Below, piece by piece: positions 31,869 to 39,472 of a stretch of DNA of 39,911 bases. The DNA comes from JAJEAD01 sp964420925 (GTDB taxonomy: Bacteria; Pseudomonadota; Gammaproteobacteria; HK1), in the NCBI GenBank assembly GCA_964420925.1, contig CAYQVB010000165.1, positions 1 to 39,911 on the forward strand, read 5' to 3'. The position numbers and the translations under genes were made by a program. Each line of letters starts with the position of its first letter. The first letter of the stretch is position 1. The notes below the pieces were generated by a model. The model did not search any database, was not told the origin of the DNA, and was given only the letters and a program-made list of their open reading frames with translations.

Positions 31869-32759
31869 TCAGAGCCGGTATACCCGGACGGCGGTGTCCT
31901 CGAAGATCGCTGTCCGCGCCTCGTCGTCGAGCGACTCGCTCGCGGCGAGGAATGCGTCGAGCAGGGCACGATAGCTCGTCCACAGCTTCTCGATGGGGAA
32001 GTTCGAGCCGAAGAGGCAGCGGTCGGCGCCGAAGATCTCCACTGTCTCCCGGAAGATGCGGGCGATGTGTGCGGGATCGTTGCGGTGGATGAAGGTGCCG
32101 AAGGCGGAGAGCTTGGAATACACGTTGGGCTGCGCGGCCAGCACTTCCATGCCGGCGCGCCACTCGGCGTGGCCCTTCGGGGACAGATCCTCGAGCATTC
32201 CGGCGTGCTGGAGCACGAAGGTGACCTCCGGGCACGCCGCCGCGAGCTTGGCTGCACCCACCATCTGTTCGGCGAAGACCTGCAAGTCGAAGACGAGGCC
32301 GTAGTCGGCGAGGCGGGCCACGTTGCGTTGCAGCACCGGGTCGAGGGCGAGGTCGGGCCGCGGCGCGAAGCGGTACATCTCGTTCTCGTGCCAGTGAAGC
32401 TGCATGCGGATTCCGCGCAGGCGCGGGTGGCGCGCGAGGCGGTCGAGCTGCGGGCGCGCATCCTCGGCGAGCAGGTCGGCGTAGCCGACGATCGCGTGCG
32501 GCCAGCCGGAATCGTCGGCCACCCGCTCCACCCACGCGACCTCGTCCTCGAAGCGTTCCGGCGCCCAGTTCGCCTGCACGTAGACCGAGCGCATCACCCC
32601 GGTGCCCGCGATGTCGGCAAGGAACTCGTCCATGGGATAGTCGCGCCGGATCGCTTCGTAGGGGCCGAAGATCCGGGGGCGCATGGGCCCGCTCAGCCAG
32701 GGCAGATCGGCCCGCCGCCAGACATGGTGGTGAGCGTCGACGATGGAGATGCCGTTCAC
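31869..32759 (-). CDS. amidohydrolase family protein (COG3618, fuconolactonase/PDC-hydrolase-like)
   Basis: TIM-barrel amidohydrolase of 296 aa from GTG. The first-strand motif DAHHHVW supplies H10-x-H12. Later features are GIRMQLHW, QHAGMLED and RCLFGSNFPIEKLW with the C-terminal Asp/Asn region. This resembles 2-pyrone-4,6-dicarboxylate lactonase and L-fuconolactonase, which hydrolyse lactones. Its GTG start overlaps the stop of the VWA gene in a GTGA arrangement, so it is the third gene of a MoxR-VWA-amidohydrolase operon. Substrate unknown; a lactone or cyclic acid is likely. Confidence 0.87.
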   Translation of the reverse strand: MNGISIVDAHHHVWRRADLPWLSGPMRPRIFGPYEAIRRDYPMDEFLADIAGTGVMRSVYVQANWAPERFEDEVAWVERVADDSGWPHAIVGYADLLAEDARPQLDRLARHPRLRGIRMQLHWHENEMYRFAPRPDLALDPVLQRNVARLADYGLVFDLQVFAEQMVGAAKLAAACPEVTFVLQHAGMLEDLSPKGHAEWRAGMEVLAAQPNVYSKLSAFGTFIHRNDPAHIARIFRETVEIFGADRCLFGSNFPIEKLWTSYRALLDAFLAASESLDDEARTAIFEDTAVRVYRL

Positions 32760-33955
32760 CGTGGCCCACTCCCGGTGGCATGCTCTCTCACGTTGCCGGA
32801 GGGCATGTGGCGACGAGCGCGATGGCGCGTGTCGCTTCCCCGCCCCCGAACCCGACCGAGCCCGAGCACGTGGGCGCCCAGGCGTTCCGGAGACGCGCCG
32901 TCCCCGAGGTCGTCGAGCCAGGGCAGGACCGCGGCGAGCGCCGCGGTCTCGGGACGGAAGCCCGCATCGGCCGCGAGCGGAGTCAGCCAACTCAGGCGCC
33001 ACGCGAGCCGGGAGAGGCGCTGAACCGCCTCGACCATGGCATCCGGAGCGCCGCGCTCCAGGCCGTCCGAGAGCACGATGATCGCCGCACCGCGGGCAAG
33101 GCCGGCAAAGCGGGGCACCGACAGGAAGGCTCGGAGTGCATCGCCGATGCGGGTGCCGCCGTCCCAGTCCGGAGCGAGAGCCGACGCCCGCTCCAGCGCC
33201 CGATCCGGATTGCGCAGCCGGAACGCGCCGGTGACGCGCGTGAGCCGGGTGCCCAGCGTGAAGCACTCCATGCGCTCGGCCGCCTGGTAGAGGGCATGGG
33301 CGAAGCGCAGGGTGTGCTCGGTGTGCTCCTTCATCGAGCCCGAGATGTCGATGAGCAGCAGGATCCGGCGGTGCCGGGATCTGCGCCGGCGCCAGGGAAG
33401 CTCCGGCGTGTCGCCGCCCTGACGCACCGCGAGGCGCAACGCGCGGCGCAGATCGATGCTCTCGCCCCGGCGCGCGCGGGAGCGGCGAAAGCCCCGGCGG
33501 CGGGGAAGACGGGCGGGCGCCTCGCGGGCAAAGCGGCGGAAGAGCACGTGATCGGCGTCGGGACGGAAGCGCCGCTGGCTGAGCGCCTCCGCCACGGTCG
33601 CGGAGCGGCCCGACTCGTCCACATCGGGTGCTTCGGCGGGCTCGTAGACGCCTGCGCCCTCATCGTGGACACGGACCTCGGTCTCGTCCTCGCTCTCGCC
33701 CGGGATGGGCGCGAACTCGCCATGGAACCAGGCGCGGAAGAGCGCGTCGAACTCGCCGGCGCGTTCGCGCTCGGGGCTCAGGGTCGCGAGCGCGGCGCGG
33801 CGCACGTCGTCGATGCTTCGGGGGCCGAGTAACTCCACTGCCTCCAGAAAGGCCATCGTCTGCTCGGGCGAGGTCCGGAAGTCGAATCGGCGGAGAAAGG
33901 GCGGGAAGCCGGCGAGATGCCGGGCCGCCGCCGGCATCGGCGCGGAGCCCTTCAC
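32756..33955 (-). CDS. VWA domain protein, CoxE-like
   Basis: Protein of 399 aa. The N-terminal half (FPPFLRRFDFRTSPEQTMAFL...) and the C-terminal von Willebrand A domain are those of CoxE-like proteins. The MIDAS metal site is visible: DISGS (D203, S205, S207), the Thr in GGTRIG and the Asp in VLSDGLE. A central Arg-rich segment (LPRRRGFRRSRARRGE) links the halves. The GTG start overlaps the MoxR stop (GTGA). CoxE works with the CoxD AAA ATPase in maturing the active site of molybdenum hydroxylases such as CO dehydrogenase, and such subunit genes lie 2.6 kb upstream on the same strand. Confidence 0.9.
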   Translation of the reverse strand: MKGSAPMPAAARHLAGFPPFLRRFDFRTSPEQTMAFLEAVELLGPRSIDDVRRAALATLSPERERAGEFDALFRAWFHGEFAPIPGESEDETEVRVHDEGAGVYEPAEAPDVDESGRSATVAEALSQRRFRPDADHVLFRRFAREAPARLPRRRGFRRSRARRGESIDLRRALRLAVRQGGDTPELPWRRRRSRHRRILLLIDISGSMKEHTEHTLRFAHALYQAAERMECFTLGTRLTRVTGAFRLRNPDRALERASALAPDWDGGTRIGDALRAFLSVPRFAGLARGAAIIVLSDGLERGAPDAMVEAVQRLSRLAWRLSWLTPLAADAGFRPETAALAAVLPWLDDLGDGASPERLGAHVLGLGRVRGRGSDTRHRARRHMPSGNVREHATGSGPR

Positions 33956-35064
33956 CGCGTCGCCCGTTCCAGCACTTCGTCCAGACGCTGGTCCGCGAAA
34001 CGCAGGTCTTCCTCGTCCTTGAGGGCGGCTCCGATCGCACGGCGGAAGGCGAGCGGCCACGCGGTGCCGGACCTCGCGAGGGTCTCCGCCGCCTCTGCCC
34101 AGTCGATGGCCTCCGCGATTCCCGGCGCCTTGGCGAGCGGCATCTCGCGAAGCTCGCCGACCGCGGCGACCACCGCGCGGGCGGTGCGCAACGCGACGTC
34201 CCGGGCGCGGAGGTTCACGATCTCGATCTCCTTGTCCGGATCCGGATAGGCGATCCAGTCGTACACGCAGCGCCGGCGCATCGCCTCGTGCAGCTCGCGG
34301 GTGCGGTTCGAAGTGAGCACTACCACCGGGGGCGCCTCCGCGCGCAGGGTGCCGATCTCCGGGATCGAGATCTGGAAGTCGGACAGGAACTCGAGCAGGA
34401 AGGCTTCGAACTCGTGGTCCGAGCGGTCTATCTCGTCGATGAGGAGCAGGGTGTGGGCGGGCGCGCGCAACGCGGCGAGGAGCGGGCGCTCGATCAGGAA
34501 GGACTCGTCGTAGAGGTCGACGCTGCGCTCGCCGCCGCGGCGAAGCTCCAGCATCTGCGCGGGATAGTTCCACTCGTAGAGCGCAGCGGAGGAATCCATG
34601 CCCTCGTAACACTGGAGCCGGACGAGGTCGCGGTCGAGCACCTCCGCGAGCGCCTTGCCCGCCTCGGTCTTTCCCGTTCCGGGCGCGCCTTCGAGCAGCA
34701 GGGGCTTGCCGAGCGCGAGGGCGAGAAAGGCGGCGGTGCTCAAGTCCTCGTCGGCGATGTAGGCGGCGCCGCGCAACGCCGAGGCGAGAGACTCGGGCGA
34801 TTCGAAGCGCCGCGGCGGGCGATCCGGACGCGTCGAGGGTGGGCTCGAGGGATGGGCCGGTCGTGGCGCGGCCGTGTTCGATGCCTGGTACGCGGCGAAA
34901 CCCGATTCACCCGGCGGTGTAAGGCTCGACCCCCATTCCGATGCCGGTCGATCGCCGGCAGCTCCCGAAGCCCCACCGTACCCCGGTGTCCGGGCATCGG
35001 CGGAAGGATCCGGCGCGCCGCGCCCGGCCTTGGCCGGCGGTGTCCAGGCGAGCCGGCGCCTCAT
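33952..35064 (-). CDS. MoxR family AAA ATPase, CoxD-like
   Basis: AAA+ ATPase of 370 aa. Walker A GAPGTGKT is at 126-133 and Walker B LLLIDEIDRSD follows; then come VLTSNRTRELHEAMRRRC (sensor and Arg finger region) and a helical lid. Residues 1-85 are a Pro/Ala/Arg-rich extension without family similarity, so translation may begin later, though no internal ATG precedes the domain. It forms an operon with the VWA and amidohydrolase genes through GTGA overlaps. MoxR/VWA pairs are chaperones for metal-centre assembly. Here the probable client is the molybdenum hydroxylase at 36.6-39.9 kb. Confidence 0.9.
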   Translation of the reverse strand: MRRRLAWTPPAKAGRGAPDPSADARTPGYGGASGAAGDRPASEWGSSLTPPGESGFAAYQASNTAAPRPAHPSSPPSTRPDRPPRRFESPESLASALRGAAYIADEDLSTAAFLALALGKPLLLEGAPGTGKTEAGKALAEVLDRDLVRLQCYEGMDSSAALYEWNYPAQMLELRRGGERSVDLYDESFLIERPLLAALRAPAHTLLLIDEIDRSDHEFEAFLLEFLSDFQISIPEIGTLRAEAPPVVVLTSNRTRELHEAMRRRCVYDWIAYPDPDKEIEIVNLRARDVALRTARAVVAAVGELREMPLAKAPGIAEAIDWAEAAETLARSGTAWPLAFRRAIGAALKDEEDLRFADQRLDEVLERATR

Positions 35065-35462
35065 TGCGCCCGCTCGGCCGGGTCGCGCGGAGTCGGCAAC
35101 GATCCGGTGACGAACATCTCACTATCGTACGCGATGCCGCGGCCCACCGAAGAGCTCGTTGTTCCGGTTGTCTCGGCTTTGGTCTGGCATGAAGCGCTTC
35201 AGGTGGTGTTGCGCATCGTCGAACGCGGACGACCCGGCTCGGCACCATGATCGCACTCCCTGCGGAAGTTCCATGACCGGGAGGTTTTCGACAATTCGGG
35301 AAGTCGAAGTATCAATTTGTTGGACTTGCATTGCGGGGATTGCTGAATCCGCGTACAGGAGGATGCTGACAAGCGCGGAGTTTTGTGCCAGATAGGTTGA
35401 CAGGTACGTCATTCATGCATATAAGTTGCGTCCCTGAATTTATAGGTATGTAGGACAGATTC
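35065..35462. other. 398-base intergenic region upstream of the toxin-antitoxin genes
   Basis: AT-richer than its surroundings towards the right. I see no convincing gene; a 96-codon minus-strand frame at 35122-35412 has no recognisable domain. The right end carries a near-consensus sigma-70 promoter for the toxin-antitoxin genes. Confidence 0.5.
35397..35425 (+). promoter_or_regulatory. Sigma-70 promoter of the vapBC-like module
   Basis: TTGACA at 35397-35402 and TATAAG at 35420-35425 are separated by exactly 17 bases. The antitoxin ATG is 38 bases downstream of the -10. This is the best promoter match noticed in the window. Confidence 0.7.
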
Positions 35463-36113
35463 ATGGCAAATGGTGACATCAACCTCGAGGAGCGCGGAAC
35501 TGGGATGAAAGACCGGGCGGCAGCCATTGACCGGATCGTGCGCAGCGAGGCCACCAAGTCGGACCGGATTCGGAAGCTCGACGAGCTGGGACTGGCGCGC
35601 GCGGACATCGCGAGGGCGCTGGGTGTCCGATACCAGTTCGTCCGCAATGTCCTCGTCGACGACGAGCGGCGACGCGCTTCGGCCCGCGAAGAACCGGCAC
35701 GGTATGGCGGGTCGGACGTACCGCGGAATCCGAGTTCCGCAGAGCATCCAGGTCGGAGGCCCGACCCGGATCGGCCTGGTCACGCTGATCGAAGCTCGAA
35801 CGAGATAGCTGCGAGCGCTTCCGCTACGTCCTTTCCGCCATCGACGGGAGAGCTTCCTTCGGCGTGGACCACTCTCGCGCCGGGTGGCCAACTCACAATC
35901 CCCGAGCCCTTCCTGGCAGCGCTCGGAATCGAGGACGGAGACGCCGTATTCCTCGAGCTGGAAGGAGACGAACTCCGTCTCTACAGTCGCGCCGCCGCGA
36001 TCCGGCAGGTGCAGGAGCTGGTGGCGAAGCACGTTCCTCCTGATGTCAGTCTGGCCGACGCGCTCATCGCAGAGCGTCGCCGCGAAAGCCGGGGTGAAGA
36101 TGACCATGCCTGA
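35463..36113 (+). CDS. antitoxin with HTH and AbrB/SpoVT (VapB-like) domain
   Basis: Protein of 216 aa. Residues 30-66 are a helix-turn-helix (SDRIRKLDELGLARADIARALGVRYQFVRNVL). Residues 70-130 form a Pro/Arg-rich linker. Residues 133-180 are a swapped-hairpin AbrB domain (LAPGGQLTIPEPFLAALGIEDGDAVFLELEGDELRLYS), followed by a toxin-neutralising tail (IRQVQELVAKHVPPDVSLADALIAERR). The two DNA-binding units in one antitoxin are larger than the usual 75-90 aa VapB. It overlaps the PIN toxin gene by 8 bases. An internal ATG (M15) with GGAACTGGG before it is a possible alternative start. Confidence 0.82.
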   Translation: MANGDINLEERGTGMKDRAAAIDRIVRSEATKSDRIRKLDELGLARADIARALGVRYQFVRNVLVDDERRRASAREEPARYGGSDVPRNPSSAEHPGRRPDPDRPGHADRSSNEIAASASATSFPPSTGELPSAWTTLAPGGQLTIPEPFLAALGIEDGDAVFLELEGDELRLYSRAAAIRQVQELVAKHVPPDVSLADALIAERRRESRGEDDHA

Positions 36114-36492
36114 CTATGTGATTGACGCATCCGCGATGCTCGCTCTCATCAAGAACGAACCGGGCGCGGAGTACGTTCGAGAGCGCATCGCGCGATCCGT
36201 GGCCTCTACCGTCAACCTCGCGGAGGTCGGGGCAGTGCTGTCCGACTGGGGACTGTCGGACGACGAAACGCGGTCGGTCATGATCAAGCTGGGGGTCGAG
36301 AACGCGCCCTTCAACCTCCTGCAAGCGCAACTCTCAGCCGAGCTTCGACGTGCGACCCGATCCAGGGGCCTGTCGTTGGGAGACCGTGCCTGCCTCGCGC
36401 TCGCAAAATCCACCGGGCTGCCCGCTCTCACCGCCGACAAGACATGGCTCGAGGTCGGGACTGATGTAGAGGTCGATGTGATCCGCGACTGA
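36106..36492 (+). CDS. vapC: PIN domain ribonuclease toxin (VapC family)
   Basis: Toxin of 128 aa with a PIN fold. The acidic residues of the active site are visible: VIDASAML, a VNLAEVGAVL Glu, LSLGDRACLALA and LTADKTW. It is expected to cleave RNA and be held inactive by the HTH-AbrB antitoxin encoded upstream. ATG at 36106 is preferred over one two codons earlier because GGGGTGA stands at a better distance. The module is on the plus strand between a molybdenum hydroxylase and its maturation genes on the minus strand. Confidence 0.88.
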   Translation: MPDYVIDASAMLALIKNEPGAEYVRERIARSVASTVNLAEVGAVLSDWGLSDDETRSVMIKLGVENAPFNLLQAQLSAELRRATRSRGLSLGDRACLALAKSTGLPALTADKTWLEVGTDVEVDVIRD

Positions 36493-36586
36493 GCTGCTTT
36501 GTCTACCCGACACGTCACTTGGAGACGAGTGCCATGCTCCACCGGGGTAAGGAGAGTTCGAACGCAAAACTCACAGCCTTGGAGGC

Positions 36587-37594
36587 TCACCGCGCCCCGG
36601 CCTGTTCCTCGAGGGCGCGGAGGATCTTCTCGGGGGTGAAGGGCATCTCGTCGATGCGCACGCCGACCGCGTCGAAGATCGCGTTGGCGATGGCGGGAAT
36701 CGGAGGCGTGCAGCACATCTCGCCGACCCCCTTGCCGCCGTAGGGGCCGTCCGGTGCGGGGCGTTCGAGGATCGCGAATTCCTGCTCGCAGATATCGCCG
36801 GGCCCGGGCATCAGGTACTCGTTGAAATCGGTGGGGCCATGGGAGCGATCCGGGTAGTAGGGCTCGGTGGTCTCCCACAGGGCGTGGCTCATGCCCATCC
36901 AGCCCCCTCCGACCAGTTGCTGCTCCACCATCGCGGGGTTGAGCGCCCGGCCGACCTCGTAGGCGGCCTTGACGGAGAGCACTTCGACTTCCCCGGTCTC
37001 GTCGTCCACTTCGACTTCCGCGACCGTGCACGCGTGCGCGTAGCAGGTCACCGGGTCCATCTCACCGGTGTCCGGGTCGACTTTCGAGAGGGGCACGAGG
37101 AAGATGCCGCGCCCCGACACGGTGCGTCCCTGTTCGAACTGGGCGGCCATCGAGGCGTCGGTCACGGTGATGGAGCGCGAGGGGGCGCCGCGCACGTGGA
37201 TGTTGCCCCGCCCGTCGGTGACGAGGTCGGAGGCGTCGACCTCGAGCTTCTCCGCCGCCGCTTCGAGCAGGACGCCGCGCGCCTCCTGTGCGGCGGCGAT
37301 GACCGCGTTTCCGACCCGGTGGGTGCCACGCGAGGCGAAGCTGCCCATGCAGTGGGGGCCGGTGTCGGAGTCGGCGGTGTCGACGAACACGTCCTCGACC
37401 GGGACGCCAAGCGCCTCCGCGCAGATCTGGCGCACCACGCTCTTCATGCCCTGCCCGAGGTCGATGGAGGAGAGGCTGACCGTGAATTTGCCGCCGGGGT
37501 TCGAATGCACGAGGGCTTGGCTCGGGTCACCGCCGAGGTTCATGCCGATGGGGTAGTTGACCGAGGCGACCCCGCGCCCGCGTCTCTTCGCCAT
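36587..37594 (-). CDS. molybdenum hydroxylase large subunit, C-terminal half
   Basis: C-terminal half of a xanthine-dehydrogenase-family molybdopterin-binding subunit (335 aa, MoCoBD_2 region). It begins at RGRGVASVNYPIGMNLGGDP, which in one-piece relatives lies in mid-protein. It includes VSLSSIDLGQGMKSVVRQICAEALGV, FASRGTHRVGNAV, and GGKGVGEM with the catalytic Glu (E292). GGGGAG stands about 12 bases before the ATG at 37592-37594, so the half can be translated by itself. The N-terminal half is encoded upstream after a 291-base interruption. Confidence 0.85.
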   Translation of the reverse strand: MAKRRGRGVASVNYPIGMNLGGDPSQALVHSNPGGKFTVSLSSIDLGQGMKSVVRQICAEALGVPVEDVFVDTADSDTGPHCMGSFASRGTHRVGNAVIAAAQEARGVLLEAAAEKLEVDASDLVTDGRGNIHVRGAPSRSITVTDASMAAQFEQGRTVSGRGIFLVPLSKVDPDTGEMDPVTCYAHACTVAEVEVDDETGEVEVLSVKAAYEVGRALNPAMVEQQLVGGGWMGMSHALWETTEPYYPDRSHGPTDFNEYLMPGPGDICEQEFAILERPAPDGPYGGKGVGEMCCTPPIPAIANAIFDAVGVRIDEMPFTPEKILRALEEQAGAR

Positions 37595-37885
37595 TGTCGT
37601 CAATCTCCCCGCACGTCGATCATGACCCATTGGATGCGGCCGCTCGGCACCGCCGTTCCTGTTCGGTTGACGTCCATGAATTCCTCTCCCGTCTTCGCGA
37701 GGCCTGCCAGTTCTCGGGAGAAGATTACTGACACGCCTCCATCGCGATCGCGGAAGAGAGAGCGCAGCTCCCTGATTTTGCGTTGCATTTTTCTCTATGA
37801 AGACCTTGATCGATTATGGATGCCAGCATCGCCGGCGTGCTCGCAAAAACGCGCGCGACGCGGCCAGGATCGCCAAGAAGCGGCA
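37595..37885. other. Interruption between the two halves of the molybdenum hydroxylase gene
   Basis: These 291 bases separate the two half-genes and are lower in GC than either. They hold one 62-codon minus-strand frame (37600-37788, beginning MQRKIRELRSLF) with no recognised domain and a stop 5 bases before the second half. No transposase remnant or repeat was recognised. Confidence 0.5.
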
Positions 37886-39457
37886 CTATCGCCTCCTCGT
37901 TCCCAATAGGCTCGACATGCGGCGACCCGCCCCCGCGAGCGGGGTCCGGGGCGGTGGGATCGAAGCATTCCGGGTCTCGGGCGCCGGGGCAGGCGCTGCC
38001 GCCGGGGTCGGCGCCGCTTCGGGCACCGCGGCGGCCGCCCGCCGCACGGGCGGCTCGGGTGGCGGAGTGGCCGGAATCCGGGCGCGTTCGCCGCCCCCGT
38101 CCCGCGTCGAAGACATCGCCTGGAATCGCTCCCCGATCGGCCAGTCGGCGAGACGGGCCGCGGCCTGGACGCACTCGATGAGCGCGGCGTTCTTCGTCAC
38201 CCGCCGGTGCGCCTTCATGTCCCCGTCGCGGTAGGCGTTCTGGATCCGGAACTCCATCGGATCGGCGCCGACGAGGCGTGCGAGCTTGTCCATCTGGATC
38301 TCGAGCGCGAAGTCCGCCCCGGTGACCCCGAATCCGCGCATCGCGCTCGACGGGGTGCGATTGGTGTACACGCAGCGTGAGTCGACCCACACGTTCGGGA
38401 TGTAGTAGGGACCGGGCATGTGCGCGGCCGCCTTGACCGCGCCGTAGGGAGTGAGCCGGGAGTAGGCGCCCGCATCGCAGTAGACGCGCACGTAGCGCGC
38501 GACGATCCGCCCGTCGTTCATGACGCCGTCCTTGATGTAGATGCGCTCGGCCCCGCGCGGACTCGATACCTGCATCTCCTCGGCCCGGGTGTAGGCGCTG
38601 CGCACCGGGCGCTGGGTGAGCATCGCCCCGAGCAGCGCGAGCGGCTCGTGCACGCTGTCGACCTTGCCGCCGAAGCCTCCGCCCACCGTGCCCCCGACGA
38701 AGTGGAGCCGGTTCGACGGGACCTTCAGGATCCGGGAGGCGGTCTCCAGGCTGAAGAACAGGGCTTGGGTGTTCGTGTAGCAGACGTAGCGCCCGGCAGT
38801 GTCCGGCGCCGCGATGCACCCCCCGGTCTCGGTCGGCGCATGCTCGATGGGCGTCATCTGGTAGCGCTCTTCGATGACGTGGTCTGCCGCGCGGAAGCCG
38901 GCCTCGACATCGCCGAAGCGGATCTTCTGGTAGTCGTGGCCCTCGTAGTCGTACCAGTTCCGTCCGTGGTACTCGTTGACGAGCGGCGCGCCCGGTTGGA
39001 GGGCCTCTTCGACATCGAAGACCGCGGGCAGGGGCTCGTAGTCGATACGGATAGCCGCGCACGCGGCGGTCGCCGCCGCCTCGCTCTCCGCGATCACCGC
39101 GGCCACCGGCTCTCCCCGGTAGCGGACCTTGTCGAAGGCGAGCGGCGGCTCGTCGTCGGGGCCGAGCCCCAGGAGGATGAGCAGCGTGTGGACCTTCTTG
39201 GGCACGTCCTCGGAAGTGAGGATGCGCACCACGCCCGGCATCCGCGCCGCCGCGCCGGTATCCATCGAGCGGATGCGCGCGTGATGGTGGGGGCTGCGCG
39301 CGAACTTCATGTGCAGCATGCCCGGCATCGCGTGGTCTTCGTAGAATCGGCTGCGCCCGGTGACGTGCCCCTGCGCGTCCTGGCGCTGGGTCGGTCGGCC
39401 GATCTCGTTCAAGTCCTCGTTGCGTTCACCCGCGAAGAGGTCCTTGCGGAACTCCAT
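37886..39457 (-). CDS. molybdenum hydroxylase large subunit, N-terminal half with low-complexity tail
   Basis: N-terminal part of a xanthine-dehydrogenase-family large subunit, 523 aa. The Ald_Xan_dh_C domain (about 20-150, with VRYRGEPVAAVIAES) is followed by the first molybdopterin-binding domain, including GGTVGGGFGGK near 255-265 and the xanthine-dehydrogenase-type loop AMRGFGVTGADFALE rather than the CoxL AYRCSF loop. Similarity ends near AARLADWPIGERFQA (about 440). The last 80 residues are Pro/Ala-rich (PPPEPPVRRAAAAVPEAAP...). One-piece relatives continue straight into the sequence found at 37594, so the gene is split here. The 2Fe-2S subunit gene ends 15 bases upstream. Confidence 0.88.
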   Translation of the reverse strand: MEFRKDLFAGERNEDLNEIGRPTQRQDAQGHVTGRSRFYEDHAMPGMLHMKFARSPHHHARIRSMDTGAAARMPGVVRILTSEDVPKKVHTLLILLGLGPDDEPPLAFDKVRYRGEPVAAVIAESEAAATAACAAIRIDYEPLPAVFDVEEALQPGAPLVNEYHGRNWYDYEGHDYQKIRFGDVEAGFRAADHVIEERYQMTPIEHAPTETGGCIAAPDTAGRYVCYTNTQALFFSLETASRILKVPSNRLHFVGGTVGGGFGGKVDSVHEPLALLGAMLTQRPVRSAYTRAEEMQVSSPRGAERIYIKDGVMNDGRIVARYVRVYCDAGAYSRLTPYGAVKAAAHMPGPYYIPNVWVDSRCVYTNRTPSSAMRGFGVTGADFALEIQMDKLARLVGADPMEFRIQNAYRDGDMKAHRRVTKNAALIECVQAAARLADWPIGERFQAMSSTRDGGGERARIPATPPPEPPVRRAAAAVPEAAPTPAAAPAPAPETRNASIPPPRTPLAGAGRRMSSLLGTRRR

Positions 39458-39472
39458 ATCTTCTGCTCCCTG

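Noticed and set aside
35122..35412. 96-codon minus-strand frame
   Set aside because: No domain, no clear Shine-Dalgarno sequence, and it overlaps the promoter of the toxin-antitoxin module.
37600..37788. 62-codon frame between the molybdenum hydroxylase halves
   Set aside because: Weak start context and no recognised similarity; kept only as a remark within the intergenic entry.
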